A stretch of DNA of 50,213 bases from Tissierella creatinini (GCA_005046945.1 SUSS01000018.1:1-50213); one strand, 5' to 3'. Shown: positions 8,788 through 17,395, counted from the first letter of the stretch. Numbers and translations: made by a program. The notes: generated by a model not told the origin, from the sequence alone.

Positions 8788-9363
8788 TTAAGTTCTTGGT
8801 ATACAGATTATTTGGCCAACTTGCAAGTTGTTTGGATTTACAGTTGGGTTGGCTCTCTGGATAGCTGCCACAGTGGTGTTGTATCTTTGAGCTAAGATAT
8901 AGAATGTGTCTCCTGGTCTAACGGTATAGGAAAATGTGCCCGGAGGACAAGTTGGTGGTGGTGTAACCCCGCAATTGACTCCTAAAGCAGTCCAAGTCGC
9001 TATTCCTACTATTCCATCTACAAGTAGGCCCTTAGATCTTTGGAAATTTCTAACTGCAGCCTCAGTTAATGGTCCAAAGTCTCCATCTATAGGACCCGGG
9101 TCAAATCCTTGATTTTTCAATAGGATTTGAAGCTCCCTAACCTTTGGACCTGTGCTACCACGTCTTAAGGTAGGGCAGTTTTGTGTAGGTGGTGGTGTAG
9201 TTGGAACACAAATTACTTGACCTATAAACAATCTATCGGGATCTATTCCGGGATTAGCAGCTAATAAAGCATCTAGTGATATACCAAAGGTTCTTGCAAT
9301 TAGGAAAAAAGAATCTCCGGCCTTAACGGTATAAGGCATTCCGTTTGGACAATTTATCGACAT
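8788..9363 (-). CDS. LysM-PG_binding_1-LysM protein, possible spore protein
   Basis: 191 residues in three modules: LysM (about 10-55, YTVKAGDSFFLIA... to IGQVICVP), a PG_binding_1 helical domain (about 65-125, LRRGSTGPKVRELQ... DGDFGPLTEAAV), and a second LysM (about 145-190). Pro/Thr/Cys-rich linkers join them. There is no signal peptide and no catalytic domain. Cytoplasmically made LysM proteins of this type are typical of spore cortex or coat assembly in the mother cell (SafA-like), so that is the inferred role. The ATG is preceded by GAGGAGG on the minus strand. Confidence 0.8.
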   Translation of the reverse strand: MSINCPNGMPYTVKAGDSFFLIARTFGISLDALLAANPGIDPDRLFIGQVICVPTTPPPTQNCPTLRRGSTGPKVRELQILLKNQGFDPGPIDGDFGPLTEAAVRNFQRSKGLLVDGIVGIATWTALGVNCGVTPPPTCPPGTFSYTVRPGDTFYILAQRYNTTVAAIQRANPTVNPNNLQVGQIICIPRT

Positions 9364-9433
9364 AAATTTAACCTCCTCTTAATGTTTTCTGTATATTATA
9401 TTCATTAAAAAGATGAATGTTACAAAGTGACAT

Positions 9434-9466
9434 AAATAGCCACTGAGCTTTGCTCAATGGCTATTT
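9434..9466 (-). terminator. Terminator after the small hydrophobic peptide gene
   Basis: A stem AAATAGCC...GGCTATTT with an inner TGAGC/GCTCA pairing lies 8 bp after the minus-strand stop codon at 9474. Confidence 0.65.
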
Positions 9467-9473
9467 AGAAATA

Positions 9474-9596
9474 CTAGCAGTCTCTTCCGCCAAACATGTC
9501 ACAGTTACAGAAGATTATTACTAATAACAAGAAGAAAAATAGTAATGAATTATCCATACCACAATCGTCTCTTCTTCCACCTATTAAATTACCCAT
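9474..9596 (-). CDS. Small hydrophobic Cys/Gly peptide, 40 residues
   Basis: A 40-residue reading frame with a very good ribosome binding site (AAAGGAGG, 6 bases before ATG). The N-terminal part is GNLIGGRRDDCG, followed by a hydrophobic helix of about 13 residues rich in Leu, Phe, Ile and Val, and a C-terminus CNCDMFGGRDC. Short peptides with a Gly-rich start, one membrane helix and a Cys/Gly tail are common among sporulation proteins of Clostridia and Bacilli (YjcZ-like), so a spore role is plausible but not proven. It is followed by a terminator and then the LysM gene on the same strand. Confidence 0.7.
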   Translation of the reverse strand: MGNLIGGRRDDCGMDNSLLFFFLLLVIIFCNCDMFGGRDC

Positions 9597-9750
9597 ATTG
9601 AATCCTCCTTTGAATTTATCGAGAATATCTCTCATAATAGATTATGCAAATTTCTATTTATTGTTAATGGTTTAAAACTGCGCGACGGTCCAATTAGATT
9701 ATCAATCTTTGGGTATATTAGATAGTAGAATAAATATAGAGGTGAGTTAA

Positions 9751-10914
9751 TTGAAAAATTTTAAGTTTTATAGCCCAACTAAGATAGTATTTGGGGAAAG
9801 GTCTGTAAATCAATTGGGCAGACAAATTGCTGGAAAGTACAAGAATATTCTTTTACATTATGGTGGGGGCAGCATAAAGAAATCCGGTTTATATACTGAG
9901 GTCATGAACATCCTTAAGGAATATGATTGTGAGGTTTATGAATTATCCGGCGTAGAACCAAATCCAAAGCTTGGCCTTGTAAGGGAAGGTGTAAAACTTG
10001 CCAAGAAAAAGGATATAGATTTAATCCTGGCTGTAGGTGGGGGAAGCGTGATAGACTCAGCTAAGGCCATTGGAATTGGAGCCATGTACGATGGCGATGT
10101 ATGGGATTATTACACAGGAGATGCCAGTGTAAGAGGTACGATTCCTTTAGGAGTAATTCTTACATTTCCTGCTACAGGAAGTGAGGCTAGTATGGGAAGT
10201 GTAATTACTAATGAGGATGGTCATAGAAAGCTTGCAGTTAATCATGATATTCTCCGCCCCCTCTTTGCTATAATGGATCCTTTATATACATTGACCCTGC
10301 CATCAAAGCAGACCTTTGCCGGAATAATGGATATATTAAGCCATATATTTGAAAGATATTTTACTCATACTAAAAATGTTGATTTAACCGATAGCCTTTG
10401 CGAAGGCACCATGAGAACGGTCATAAAAAATGCCTATATATTAAAGAAGGATCCAAGGAATCTGGCAGCAAGGTCAGAGATTATGCTAGCCGGAACTATT
10501 GCTCATAACGGACTTCTGGGAATGGGTAGGGAAGATGATTGGGCAAGCCATGGCATAGGCCATGAAATGAGTGCCCTCTACGGAACAACCCATGGAAGGA
10601 CTTTAAGTATTATTTTTCCTGCATGGATGAAGTATGTTTATAAAGAAAACCTAGACCGTTTTGTTCAATTTGCAATCAATGTATTTAGTGTATCAGTGGT
10701 CAATAAGAGCCTGGAGCAAATAGCCCTGGAGGGAATAAACAGCCTTATTACCTTTATCAAGGACATAGGCCTCCCAGTATCCTTGGAAGATGAAGGCTTA
10801 CCCCTTGATAAGATTGACTTTATGGCAGAGAGGGCTACAGAGGGAGGGCCTCTTGGAACCTTTAAGGTCCTAAAAAAAGAAGATGTAATAAGGATTTTCA
10901 ATTTAGCAAGATAA
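9751..10914 (+). CDS. Iron-containing (NAD(P)H-dependent butanol) alcohol dehydrogenase
   Basis: A 387-residue type III alcohol dehydrogenase. The N-terminal Rossmann-like part has FGERSVNQLG and the phosphate-binding GGGSVIDSAKAI near 95-107. The iron ligands lie in the C-terminal helical domain (DILSHIFERYF and HGIGHEMSALYGTTHG). It most resembles the BdhA/YqhD-type butanol dehydrogenases that reduce aldehydes to alcohols. The start is TTG, indicated by GAGGTGAG at the right distance. No operon partners are visible. Confidence 0.9.
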   Translation: MKNFKFYSPTKIVFGERSVNQLGRQIAGKYKNILLHYGGGSIKKSGLYTEVMNILKEYDCEVYELSGVEPNPKLGLVREGVKLAKKKDIDLILAVGGGSVIDSAKAIGIGAMYDGDVWDYYTGDASVRGTIPLGVILTFPATGSEASMGSVITNEDGHRKLAVNHDILRPLFAIMDPLYTLTLPSKQTFAGIMDILSHIFERYFTHTKNVDLTDSLCEGTMRTVIKNAYILKKDPRNLAARSEIMLAGTIAHNGLLGMGREDDWASHGIGHEMSALYGTTHGRTLSIIFPAWMKYVYKENLDRFVQFAINVFSVSVVNKSLEQIALEGINSLITFIKDIGLPVSLEDEGLPLDKIDFMAERATEGGPLGTFKVLKKEDVIRIFNLAR

Positions 10915-10925
10915 TTAATATAGAT

Positions 10926-10954
10926 TTAACATTTCTCCTTGAATAGATTTAACA
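10926..10954 (+). promoter_or_regulatory. Pho-box-like operator of pstS
   Basis: Two TTAACA repeats at 10926 and 10949, about two helical turns apart, in front of pstS. They resemble the direct TT(A/T)ACA repeats bound by PhoP/PhoB in Firmicutes. The same repeats precede pstC and phoA. Confidence 0.6.
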
Positions 10955-11006
10955 TAAGGTCTTTATACTTAGGGAGTAAATTAAATTCGAAGGAGAGATT
11001 ATTTAA

Positions 11007-11933
11007 ATGAAGAAAATCCTAAGTTTATTATTAGTAGCAATCATGATTTCCGTATTTGCAGTAGGATGTACACAAGCAGAAACTCCTGCAGAGACTCCGG
11101 CAGAAACACCTGCTGAAACTCCTGTAGAAGAAACAACAAGTGATTTTGATACAAGCGAAACAATCAATGTAGTAAGTAGAGAAGACGGTTCAGGCACTAG
11201 AGGCGCTTTTGTAGAAATCGTTGGAATTCTTGAAAAAGATGCTAACGGTAATGAAGTAGACAGAACTTATGAAGAAGCAGTTATCCAAAATGGTACAGAC
11301 GGAGTATTAACTACTGTTGCAGGTGATGAGTATTCAATCGGATATATCTCACTTGGTTCTTTAAACGATACTGTTAATCCAGTTAAGGTAGAGGGCGTTG
11401 AAGCAACAGCTGATAATGTAAAGAATGGCTCATATAAGATAGCAAGACCTTTTAACCTAGCTTACAAGGGAGAATTAAAGCCATTAGCTAAAGATTTCTT
11501 AGATTTCATACTAAGTGCTGAAGGACAAGCAATAGTAGAAGAAGAAGGATATGTTCAAGTAGGAGAAGCGGCTGCTTATGCTAAAACTGAGCAAAGTGGC
11601 AGCATTGTAGTAGCAGGCTCAACTTCCGTTACTCCGGTTATGGAAAAATTAGCTGAAGCTTATATGGCAATGTACCCAGGAGTTACTATTGAAATTCAAT
11701 CAACAGGTTCATCAGCAGGAATGCAGTCAGCTATGGAAGGAACAGCTGAATTAGGAATGGCTTCAAGAGAACTTAAGGACTCAGAAGCTGCAGAATTAAC
11801 TGCATCAGTTATTGCTATGGACGGAATAGCAGTTATAGCTAACAAAGCAAATCCTATTACTGATTTAACAATAGATGAAATATTATCAATCTATATTGGT
11901 GAAGCAACTGAATGGAGTGCAGTTGAGAAGTAA
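11007..11933 (+). CDS. pstS: Phosphate-binding lipoprotein PstS, apparently circularly permuted
   Basis: 308 residues. A lipoprotein signal ends at Cys21 (AVGC). Next comes a linker of four near-identical AETP repeats, encoded by 12-bp tandem repeats. The order of the binding-protein halves is reversed. Residues about 53-187 match the usual C-terminal half (VVSREDGSGTRGAF, FLDFILSAEGQAI). Residues about 197-308 match the usual N-terminal half (VVAGSTSVTPV, STGSSAGMQSA, GMASRELKDSE, VIAMDGIAVIAN) and end at EWSAVEK, where the canonical protein would cross into its second half. Phosphate-binding residues of both halves are present. Its own terminator separates it from pstC. Confidence 0.85.
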   Translation: MKKILSLLLVAIMISVFAVGCTQAETPAETPAETPAETPVEETTSDFDTSETINVVSREDGSGTRGAFVEIVGILEKDANGNEVDRTYEEAVIQNGTDGVLTTVAGDEYSIGYISLGSLNDTVNPVKVEGVEATADNVKNGSYKIARPFNLAYKGELKPLAKDFLDFILSAEGQAIVEEEGYVQVGEAAAYAKTEQSGSIVVAGSTSVTPVMEKLAEAYMAMYPGVTIEIQSTGSSAGMQSAMEGTAELGMASRELKDSEAAELTASVIAMDGIAVIANKANPITDLTIDEILSIYIGEATEWSAVEK

Positions 11934-11963
11934 GAGCAAACAAGTTTTATGTCCCCTAGACAG

Positions 11964-12001
11964 CAAGTATAGCCTAGCGAAAGCTAGGCTATACTTGTTT
12001 T
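11964..12001 (+). terminator. Terminator of pstS
   Basis: A perfect 15-bp stem, CAAGTATAGCCTAGC with GCTAGGCTATACTTG, closed by a GAAA tetraloop and followed by TTTT. It makes pstS a separate transcription unit from pstCAB. Confidence 0.93.
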
Positions 12002-12027
12002 GAAAGGTATTAATTTCTTTAATATAT

Positions 12028-12086
12028 TTTACATATATTTAACATTTCTAGATTGTAGATTTTACACTGAATTGGTACTCTATATT
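12028..12086 (+). promoter_or_regulatory. Pho-box-like operator and promoter of pstCAB-phoU
   Basis: TTTACA at 12028, TTAACA at 12039 and TTTACA at 12061 lie in 11-bp phase (intervals of 11 and 22), the spacing expected for tandem PhoP/PhoB half-sites. A possible -10, TATATT (12081-12086), lies downstream, while no good -35 is present, as is common in activated Pho promoters. Confidence 0.7.
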
Positions 12087-12116
12087 TGACAAATTTCGCA
12101 AAGAAGAGGAGAGAAA

Positions 12117-12977
12117 ATGAAAGCTAAATCTTACGAGAGTTTTATGAAGGGCGTATTTATGTTATCAGCTATGGTTGCAATCCTTGCTATTATATTGATA
12201 TGCTTTTTTATTTTTGCCGGAGGAGTGCCTTTTATTGCAAAGTATGGTCTTATGGAATTTTTGCTTGGTACTCAGTGGAAACCGTCCAATAACCCGCCAT
12301 CATATGGAATATTGCCAATGATTATGGGTTCTGTATATGTGACTATAGGAGCTATAATCTTGGGAGTGCCCATAGGAATATTGACTGCAACATATCTATC
12401 AAAATTCTGCAACAAAAGGCTTTATAAAATACTAAAACCATGCCTAAACCTTATGGCCGGCATTCCATCAATTGTATATGGTTTCTTTGCCTTAACAATT
12501 ATCGTGCCAATTATGAAGGATATATTCGGGGGAACGGGGATGAGTATTGCAACTGCTTCCATACTGTTGGGAATCATGATACTTCCTACTATTATCGGTA
12601 TGTCTGAAGCCTCCTTAAATGCCGTGCCTGGGTCCTATTATGAGGGAAGTGTAGCTCTGGGGGCTACCCATGAGAGGACGGTAATGTCTGTACTCTTACC
12701 TGCTGCTAGATCAGGAATCCTATCATCGGTTATCCTGGGGATAGGTCGTGCCATTGGGGAGACCATGGCGGTAATCCTAGTAGCGGGTAATCAGGCTAGA
12801 ATGCCTAAAGGTCTTTTTAAAGGTGTTAGAACCATGACTACCAATATAGTTTTAGAAATGGCCTATGCTGCAGATGCCCATAGAGAAGCCCTTATTGCAA
12901 CAGCAGTTGTACTATTTATCTTCATATTGATAATTAATGGATTGTTTATGATATTAAAAAGGAGGAAAGCAAATTGA
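12117..12977 (+). CDS. pstC: Phosphate ABC transporter permease PstC
   Basis: A 286-residue inner-membrane permease with six predicted helices. It has the PstC features: an N-terminal periplasmic loop region with GTQWKPSNNPPSYG, the LNLMAGIPSIVYGF segment, and the cytoplasmic EAA loop SVALGATHERTVMSVLLPAARSGI that contacts PstB. It forms the translocation pore with PstA. The ATG follows GAGGAGAG. Its stop overlaps the TTG start of pstA (TTGA). Confidence 0.96.
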   Translation: MKAKSYESFMKGVFMLSAMVAILAIILICFFIFAGGVPFIAKYGLMEFLLGTQWKPSNNPPSYGILPMIMGSVYVTIGAIILGVPIGILTATYLSKFCNKRLYKILKPCLNLMAGIPSIVYGFFALTIIVPIMKDIFGGTGMSIATASILLGIMILPTIIGMSEASLNAVPGSYYEGSVALGATHERTVMSVLLPAARSGILSSVILGIGRAIGETMAVILVAGNQARMPKGLFKGVRTMTTNIVLEMAYAADAHREALIATAVVLFIFILIINGLFMILKRRKAN

Positions 12978-13792
12978 GTAAAGCTACAAGATTTATCATT
13001 AAATTTTCTGCATTTCTTACATTTGGAATTCTTTTATTCATCATTGCTTATATTCTCCTAAGAGGAGTGCCCTACCTTAAGCCTTCATTATTTGAGTTTA
13101 AATATACATCTGACAATGTATCTATGCTTCCTTCAATTATTACAACAGTGCTGCTAATCTTACTTACACTAGTGGTTGCTACTCCCATAGGTGTATTTAC
13201 AGGCTTTTACTTGGTTGAATACGCAAAGAAGGGGAATAAATTAGTTGAAATAGTAAGAATAGCAACTGAGACCCTTTCCGGGATCCCGTCTATAGTTTTT
13301 GGGCTATTTGGCATGCTTTTCTTCGTAATTAGGTTAGGTTTCCAATATTCTCTTTTGGCAGGTGCTCTGACTGCAGCTATTATGGTATTACCCCTTATAA
13401 TAAGGTCCACTGAGGAAGCTTTGCTCTCTGTAGATGATAGCCTCAGGGAAGCAAGCTTTGGCTTGGGAGCAGGAAAGCTTAGAACGATTTTCTTAATAGT
13501 GCTTCCCGTAGCCATGCCCGGAATCCTTTCCGGTGTAATATTGGCTACAGGCCGTGTAGTAGGTGAAACTGCTGCATTGATGTTTACCCTGGGAACGGCA
13601 TCCAAGATACCAAATGCCTTGCTTCATTCGGGAGCATCAGGCCGTACTCTGGCCCTTCACATGTATATGCTTTCTTCAGAAGGGATGCATGTGAATGAGT
13701 CCTATGCAACAGGTGTCGTTTTATTAGTTATTGTATTATTGATAAATGGCTTGTCTACATTTTTAAGCAACAAGCTTACAAAGGGGAGATAA
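12974..13792 (+). CDS. pstA: Phosphate ABC transporter permease PstA
   Basis: A 272-residue permease with six membrane helices, the [15 protein letters not shown] segment and the EAA loop [26 protein letters not shown]. It pairs with PstC. The TTG start is supported by AGGAGG about 9 bases upstream inside pstC and by the 4-bp overlap with the pstC stop. The next gene starts 3 bp after its stop. Confidence 0.96.
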   Translation: MSKATRFIIKFSAFLTFGILLFIIAYILLRGVPYLKPSLFEFKYTSDNVSMLPSIITTVLLILLTLVVATPIGVFTGFYLVEYAKKGNKLVEIVRIATETLSGIPSIVFGLFGMLFFVIRLGFQYSLLAGALTAAIMVLPLIIRSTEEALLSVDDSLREASFGLGAGKLRTIFLIVLPVAMPGILSGVILATGRVVGETAALMFTLGTASKIPNALLHSGASGRTLALHMYMLSSEGMHVNESYATGVVLLVIVLLINGLSTFLSNKLTKGR

Positions 13793-13794
13793 AT

Positions 13795-14547
13795 TTGAGT
13801 AAAATAAGTATAAAGAATATGGATCTATTTTATGGTACTTTTCAGGCTCTTAAGAACATAAATATAGATATTAAGAAGAATGAAATTACTGCATTTATTG
13901 GGCCATCCGGATGCGGTAAGTCAACCCTATTAAAGAGTTTAAACCGGATGAATGACTTAGTGGAAGGTTGTAGGATTACAGGGGATATTCGTTTAGATGG
14001 GGAAGATATTTTTGCAAACAACTTCGACGTGAATATATTGAGAAAAAGAGTAGGCATGGTATTTCAAAAGCCTAATCCATTTCCAATGAGCATCTATGAC
14101 AACATTGCCTACGGACCTAGGACCCATGGTATTAAGAATAAATCTGAACTAGATGAAATAGTAGAGACAAGTCTTAAGAATGCGGCTATTTGGGATGAGG
14201 TAAAGAATGATTTAAAAAAGAATGCCCTTAGAATTTCCGGTGGCCAGCAACAGAGAATATGTATAGCTCGAGCTTTAGCTGTTAATCCTGAAGTCCTTTT
14301 AATGGATGAGCCTACAAGTGCCCTTGACCCAATTTCAACAGCCAAGATAGAAGACCTTGTACAAGAGTTAAAAAAGGATTATACTATAGTCATGGTAACA
14401 CACAATATGCAGCAAGCGACCAGGGTTTCCGATAAGACCGCTTTCTTTTTGACCGGTGAGATTATTGAATTTGGAAATACAGAGCAGATATTCTCCTTAC
14501 CTAAGGATAAGCGTACAGAGGATTATATAACCGGAAGATTTGGTTAA
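13795..14547 (+). CDS. pstB: Phosphate ABC transporter ATPase PstB
   Basis: A 250-residue ABC ATPase: Walker [15 protein letters not shown] near 32-45, the PstB-type Q-loop [14 protein letters not shown], signature [14 protein letters not shown], Walker [14 protein letters not shown] and the H-loop MVTHNMQQA. It energises phosphate uptake through PstC/PstA. The start is TTG with AAGGGGAG upstream. It is coupled to pstA and followed 20 bp later by phoU. Confidence 0.98.
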   Translation: MSKISIKNMDLFYGTFQALKNINIDIKKNEITAFIGPSGCGKSTLLKSLNRMNDLVEGCRITGDIRLDGEDIFANNFDVNILRKRVGMVFQKPNPFPMSIYDNIAYGPRTHGIKNKSELDEIVETSLKNAAIWDEVKNDLKKNALRISGGQQQRICIARALAVNPEVLLMDEPTSALDPISTAKIEDLVQELKKDYTIVMVTHNMQQATRVSDKTAFFLTGEIIEFGNTEQIFSLPKDKRTEDYITGRFG

Positions 14548-14567
14548 GACTATAGGGGAGTGATAAT

Positions 14568-15221
14568 ATGAGAAACAGGTTTGAAAAGGAATTGGAATTA
14601 TTAAATTCTGATTTAATTGAAATGGGCAATCTTATGGAAAGTCAAATTGAGGCAGCAACCACAGCTCTCATAGATCAGAATGTAGAATTAGCTAAAAGGG
14701 TTATTCAAGGCGATGATGAAGTTGATACTAAGGAAAAGGAAATAGAAGCTAGGTGTATGAGGCTTTTACTACAGCAACAGCCTGTAGCAAGTGACTTAAG
14801 GCTAATTTCATCTGCACTAAAGATGATTACTGATATGGAGAGGATCGGGGATCAATCTGCTGATATATCTGAATTAGCTATATTTCTAGCTAACGATAAA
14901 TATTTAAAGGAACTGGTTCACATTCCTCAAATGGCTCAGGAAGCCAAGAAGATGGTTAGAGGCAGTATTGATGCTTTTGTAAGAAGGGATATCGATTTAG
15001 CAATAGAAGTAATAAAACAAGATGATAAAGTAGATCAATTATTCCATATAGTAAAGGATGAGCTAATAGAGAAGATCAGAGAAAATGCTGACAATTCAGC
15101 CCAGGCTATTGATTTACTAATGATTGCCAAGTATTTTGAAAGAATTGGAGACCACTCACAGAACATTGCAGAATGGGTTTATTTTGCAATAACAGGAGTA
15201 CATTTTTTTGCTGAAAGATAA
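14568..15221 (+). CDS. phoU: Phosphate signalling regulator PhoU
   Basis: A 217-residue all-helical protein made of two PhoU repeats, each with the metal-binding E/DxxxD-type signature (IADMERIGDQSADI-like ITDMERIGDQSADISE near 90-105 and IAKYFERIGDHSQNIAE near 185-202). PhoU mediates inhibition of the sensor kinase by the Pst transporter when phosphate is plentiful. Its position after pstB and before phoPR is canonical. Confidence 0.96.
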   Translation: MRNRFEKELELLNSDLIEMGNLMESQIEAATTALIDQNVELAKRVIQGDDEVDTKEKEIEARCMRLLLQQQPVASDLRLISSALKMITDMERIGDQSADISELAIFLANDKYLKELVHIPQMAQEAKKMVRGSIDAFVRRDIDLAIEVIKQDDKVDQLFHIVKDELIEKIRENADNSAQAIDLLMIAKYFERIGDHSQNIAEWVYFAITGVHFFAER

Positions 15222-15230
15222 AGAGGTGAA

Positions 15231-15255
15231 GACGAGGCAAGCTATTTGCCTCGTT
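15231..15255 (+). terminator. Hairpin between phoU and phoP
   Basis: GACGAGGCAA pairs with TTGCCTCGTT around a 5-base loop. No T run follows, so it may be a processing or stability hairpin or a leaky attenuator rather than a full terminator. Confidence 0.45.
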
Positions 15256-15289
15256 GTAATATATATAGGTCTTTGTTGGGAGTGATATA

Positions 15290-15955
15290 ATGGCTGTAAT
15301 TTACTGTATCGAAGATGATCAAAGCATAAGAGATTTAATTCTTTATGCCTTGGAGAACAATGGGTATGAGGCAAAGGGCTTTGAAAGTGGAGAACTTCTT
15401 AAAAACAATACTGAACCTGATCTTATACTCCTTGATATTATGCTTCCGGGGGATGATGGATATACCATATTAAAAAGTTTGAAAACCAGTGAAAAAACAA
15501 GGGATATACCGGTTATTATGTTGACCTCCAAGACTAGCGAATATGATAAGGTCAAGGGTCTTGATATGGGGGCGGATGATTATATTGAAAAGCCCTTTGG
15601 TGTTATGGAACTGATTTCCAGGATTAAGGCTGTCCTAAGAAGAAGCAAAAGGTTAGAGGAGTCCCTTGAAGTACTTTGCCTTGAAGACCTATGCATTGAT
15701 AACAGGAAACACCAGGTTACCGTAAATGGAGATGAAGTTACCCTAACCTACAAGGAGTATGAACTCCTACATTTCCTTATGAAGAATAAGGGTCTTGTCG
15801 TATCCAGAGACAAGCTGATTAATGAGGTATGGGGTTATGATTTTGAAGGCGAATCCAGGACTGTAGATGTCCATGTAAGAACTTTAAGGCTTAAATTGGG
15901 GGATGCTGGGAAGCTTATACAAACCATCAGAAGTGTTGGTTATAAAATAGGGTGA
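15290..15955 (+). CDS. phoP: PhoP/PhoB-type response regulator
   Basis: A 221-residue OmpR-family regulator. The receiver domain has acidic residues EDD near 8-10, the phospho-acceptor Asp49 in LILLDIMLPG and the conserved Lys in YIEKPF. The C-terminal winged helix ends in ESRTVDVHVRTLRLKLG and TIRSVGYKI. It is assigned to phosphate control because it directly follows pstCAB-phoU, precedes a PhoR-like kinase by 4 bp and lies among Pho-box-like operators. Confidence 0.9.
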   Translation: MAVIYCIEDDQSIRDLILYALENNGYEAKGFESGELLKNNTEPDLILLDIMLPGDDGYTILKSLKTSEKTRDIPVIMLTSKTSEYDKVKGLDMGADDYIEKPFGVMELISRIKAVLRRSKRLEESLEVLCLEDLCIDNRKHQVTVNGDEVTLTYKEYELLHFLMKNKGLVVSRDKLINEVWGYDFEGESRTVDVHVRTLRLKLGDAGKLIQTIRSVGYKIG

Positions 15956-15959
15956 TATT

Positions 15960-17021
15960 GTGGAGAAAAAGATTTATCAGAAATTACTTGTATTAATAAC
16001 AATTATCGTACTAGTCACATCAATGATACTCACATTTTTATTTTATGAAATAAACCTTAAAAATGACCAATGGACCCTTTTGGCTCTCATTTATATTATT
16101 TTTCCCGTCACAATAGGAATATTAGTGTTCATTTGGATCTTTCTTTATTTCTTTTCTAATAGGTTGACATCAAGTATCCTCAAACCTTTACGTCATGCAA
16201 CTCACAAAATTGAAAGTATCCTGTCAGGGGATGAGGTTGATGATGTATCTAGCTATAAGGAGCTAGACCCCTTTATAAAAACAATCCAAAAGCAGAAGAA
16301 TGAAATCGAAAAATCCATTAAAATTTTAAAAGAATCGGAAGAATATAGGAGGGAGTTTACGGCCAATGTGACCCATGAGTTAAAGACCCCTCTTACATCT
16401 ATCAATGGATATGCTGAGATGATTGCTTCAGGCATGACTAATGAAGAGGATACTAAGAAGTTTGCCGGGACTATCCACAAGGAGGGACTAAGGCTTCTGG
16501 GTTTAATCGACTCCATAATCAATTTATCTAGGATTGAAGGTCAGGTCAAAAATCAAGCTCTTAGCTTTGAGAGTGTTGACTTATTTGAAATAGGTTCAAA
16601 TACAGTATCCAGGCTCAAGAACATAGCCGATGATAAAGGGATAAGCTTAAGCATTGTAGGTGGTAAGACTGTTCTTAATGCCAACAAGCAGATGATGGAA
16701 GATCTCTTTTCAAATCTTATAGATAATGCCATAAAATATAATAAAGAGAATGGCACTGTAGATGTAAGCGTATATGTTGAAGAAGAGCTAGCCCTAATAA
16801 AGGTTAGGGATACAGGTATGGGTATAAGCAAGGAAGAGCAAGCTAGGGTATTTGAGCGCTTCTATAGGGTAGATAAGTCTAGATCTAAAAGGATAAGCGG
16901 AACGGGCATTGGCTTATCCATAGTGAAGCATATAGTAGAATACTACAAGGGGACTATCTACTTAAACAGTGAAAAAGGCCAAGGAACGGAAATAGAGATA
17001 AAATTGCCGATAAATCAATAG
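15960..17021 (+). CDS. phoR: PhoR-like sensor histidine kinase, short form
   Basis: 353 residues. Two membrane helices (about 10-28 and 40-64) are separated by only about 12 residues. They are followed by a HAMP-like segment (about 66-120), the dimerisation helix with VTHELKTPLTS (His139) and a HATPase with NAIKYN, DTGMGIS and GTGIGLSIVKH. It lacks both an extracytoplasmic sensor domain and the PAS domain of longer PhoR proteins, so sensing presumably goes through PstSCAB/PhoU. The start is GTG at 15960, 4 bp after the regulator's stop. Confidence 0.9.
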   Translation: MEKKIYQKLLVLITIIVLVTSMILTFLFYEINLKNDQWTLLALIYIIFPVTIGILVFIWIFLYFFSNRLTSSILKPLRHATHKIESILSGDEVDDVSSYKELDPFIKTIQKQKNEIEKSIKILKESEEYRREFTANVTHELKTPLTSINGYAEMIASGMTNEEDTKKFAGTIHKEGLRLLGLIDSIINLSRIEGQVKNQALSFESVDLFEIGSNTVSRLKNIADDKGISLSIVGGKTVLNANKQMMEDLFSNLIDNAIKYNKENGTVDVSVYVEEELALIKVRDTGMGISKEEQARVFERFYRVDKSRSKRISGTGIGLSIVKHIVEYYKGTIYLNSEKGQGTEIEIKLPINQ

Positions 17022-17032
17022 ATTGGCTTCGT

Positions 17033-17228
17033 AATTGATAATAGAAATCCACTCACGGTTTCGGCCTTGAAGAATTCTAAAGCTCATTCCGTTTAAAAAT
17101 TCTACAGCTTTCAATTTACTATGGGGTCTATCTTGTTTGACGTGAAAGCTGCTTAACGGATTTTTAACTACATTCGCTAAGAATTCTACCAAGTCCTGCA
17201 AATGTTCGCTTAATTTCTATTATCAATT
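17033..17228. repeat. 196-bp fold-back element with 16-bp perfect inverted ends
   Basis: AATTGATAATAGAAAT (17033-17048) is exactly inverted at 17213-17228. Inside, CCGTT...AACGG and CAGCTTTC...GAAAGCTG are nested complementary pairs, so the whole segment can fold as one branched stem. It lies between the phoR stop and its terminator and therefore in the 3' UTR of that operon. No convincing coding frame is present. It may be a MITE or a structured RNA element; its name is not known to me. Confidence 0.6.
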
Positions 17229-17250
17229 GCTTCTTGAAAAATATATTCTT

Positions 17251-17286
17251 GACTTAAACGTTTGTTGTTTAGGTCATTTGTTTTTT
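17251..17286 (+). terminator. Terminator of the phoPR operon
   Basis: GACTTAAAC (17251-17259) pairs with GTTTAGGTC (17267-17275), followed by ATTTGTTTTTT. Confidence 0.75.
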
Positions 17287-17360
17287 AACACATTTTTAAC
17301 AAGGTCCTTACCCTTTATTAATTTTGAATTGATTTAGATTTTATATTTGACCTCTATACT
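17285..17360 (+). promoter_or_regulatory. Pho-box-like operator and promoter of phoA
   Basis: TTAACA occurs at 17285 and 17296, exactly 11 bp apart. A -10-like TATACT lies at 17355-17360, about 36 bp before the ATG. The arrangement indicates activation by the PhoP-type regulator. Confidence 0.7.
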
Positions 17361-17395
17361 AGGATAAGAAATCAAAATAATGGAGGTATATAATC

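Noticed and set aside
11072-11125. Assembly error in the AETP repeats of pstS
   Set aside because: The four 12-bp repeats differ at synonymous positions and keep the frame, as expected for a natural lipoprotein linker; repeat number may vary between strains.
16962-17201. A 79-residue minus-strand gene after phoR
   Set aside because: It translates the fold-back element and overlaps the end of phoR; no ribosome binding site and no family likeness.
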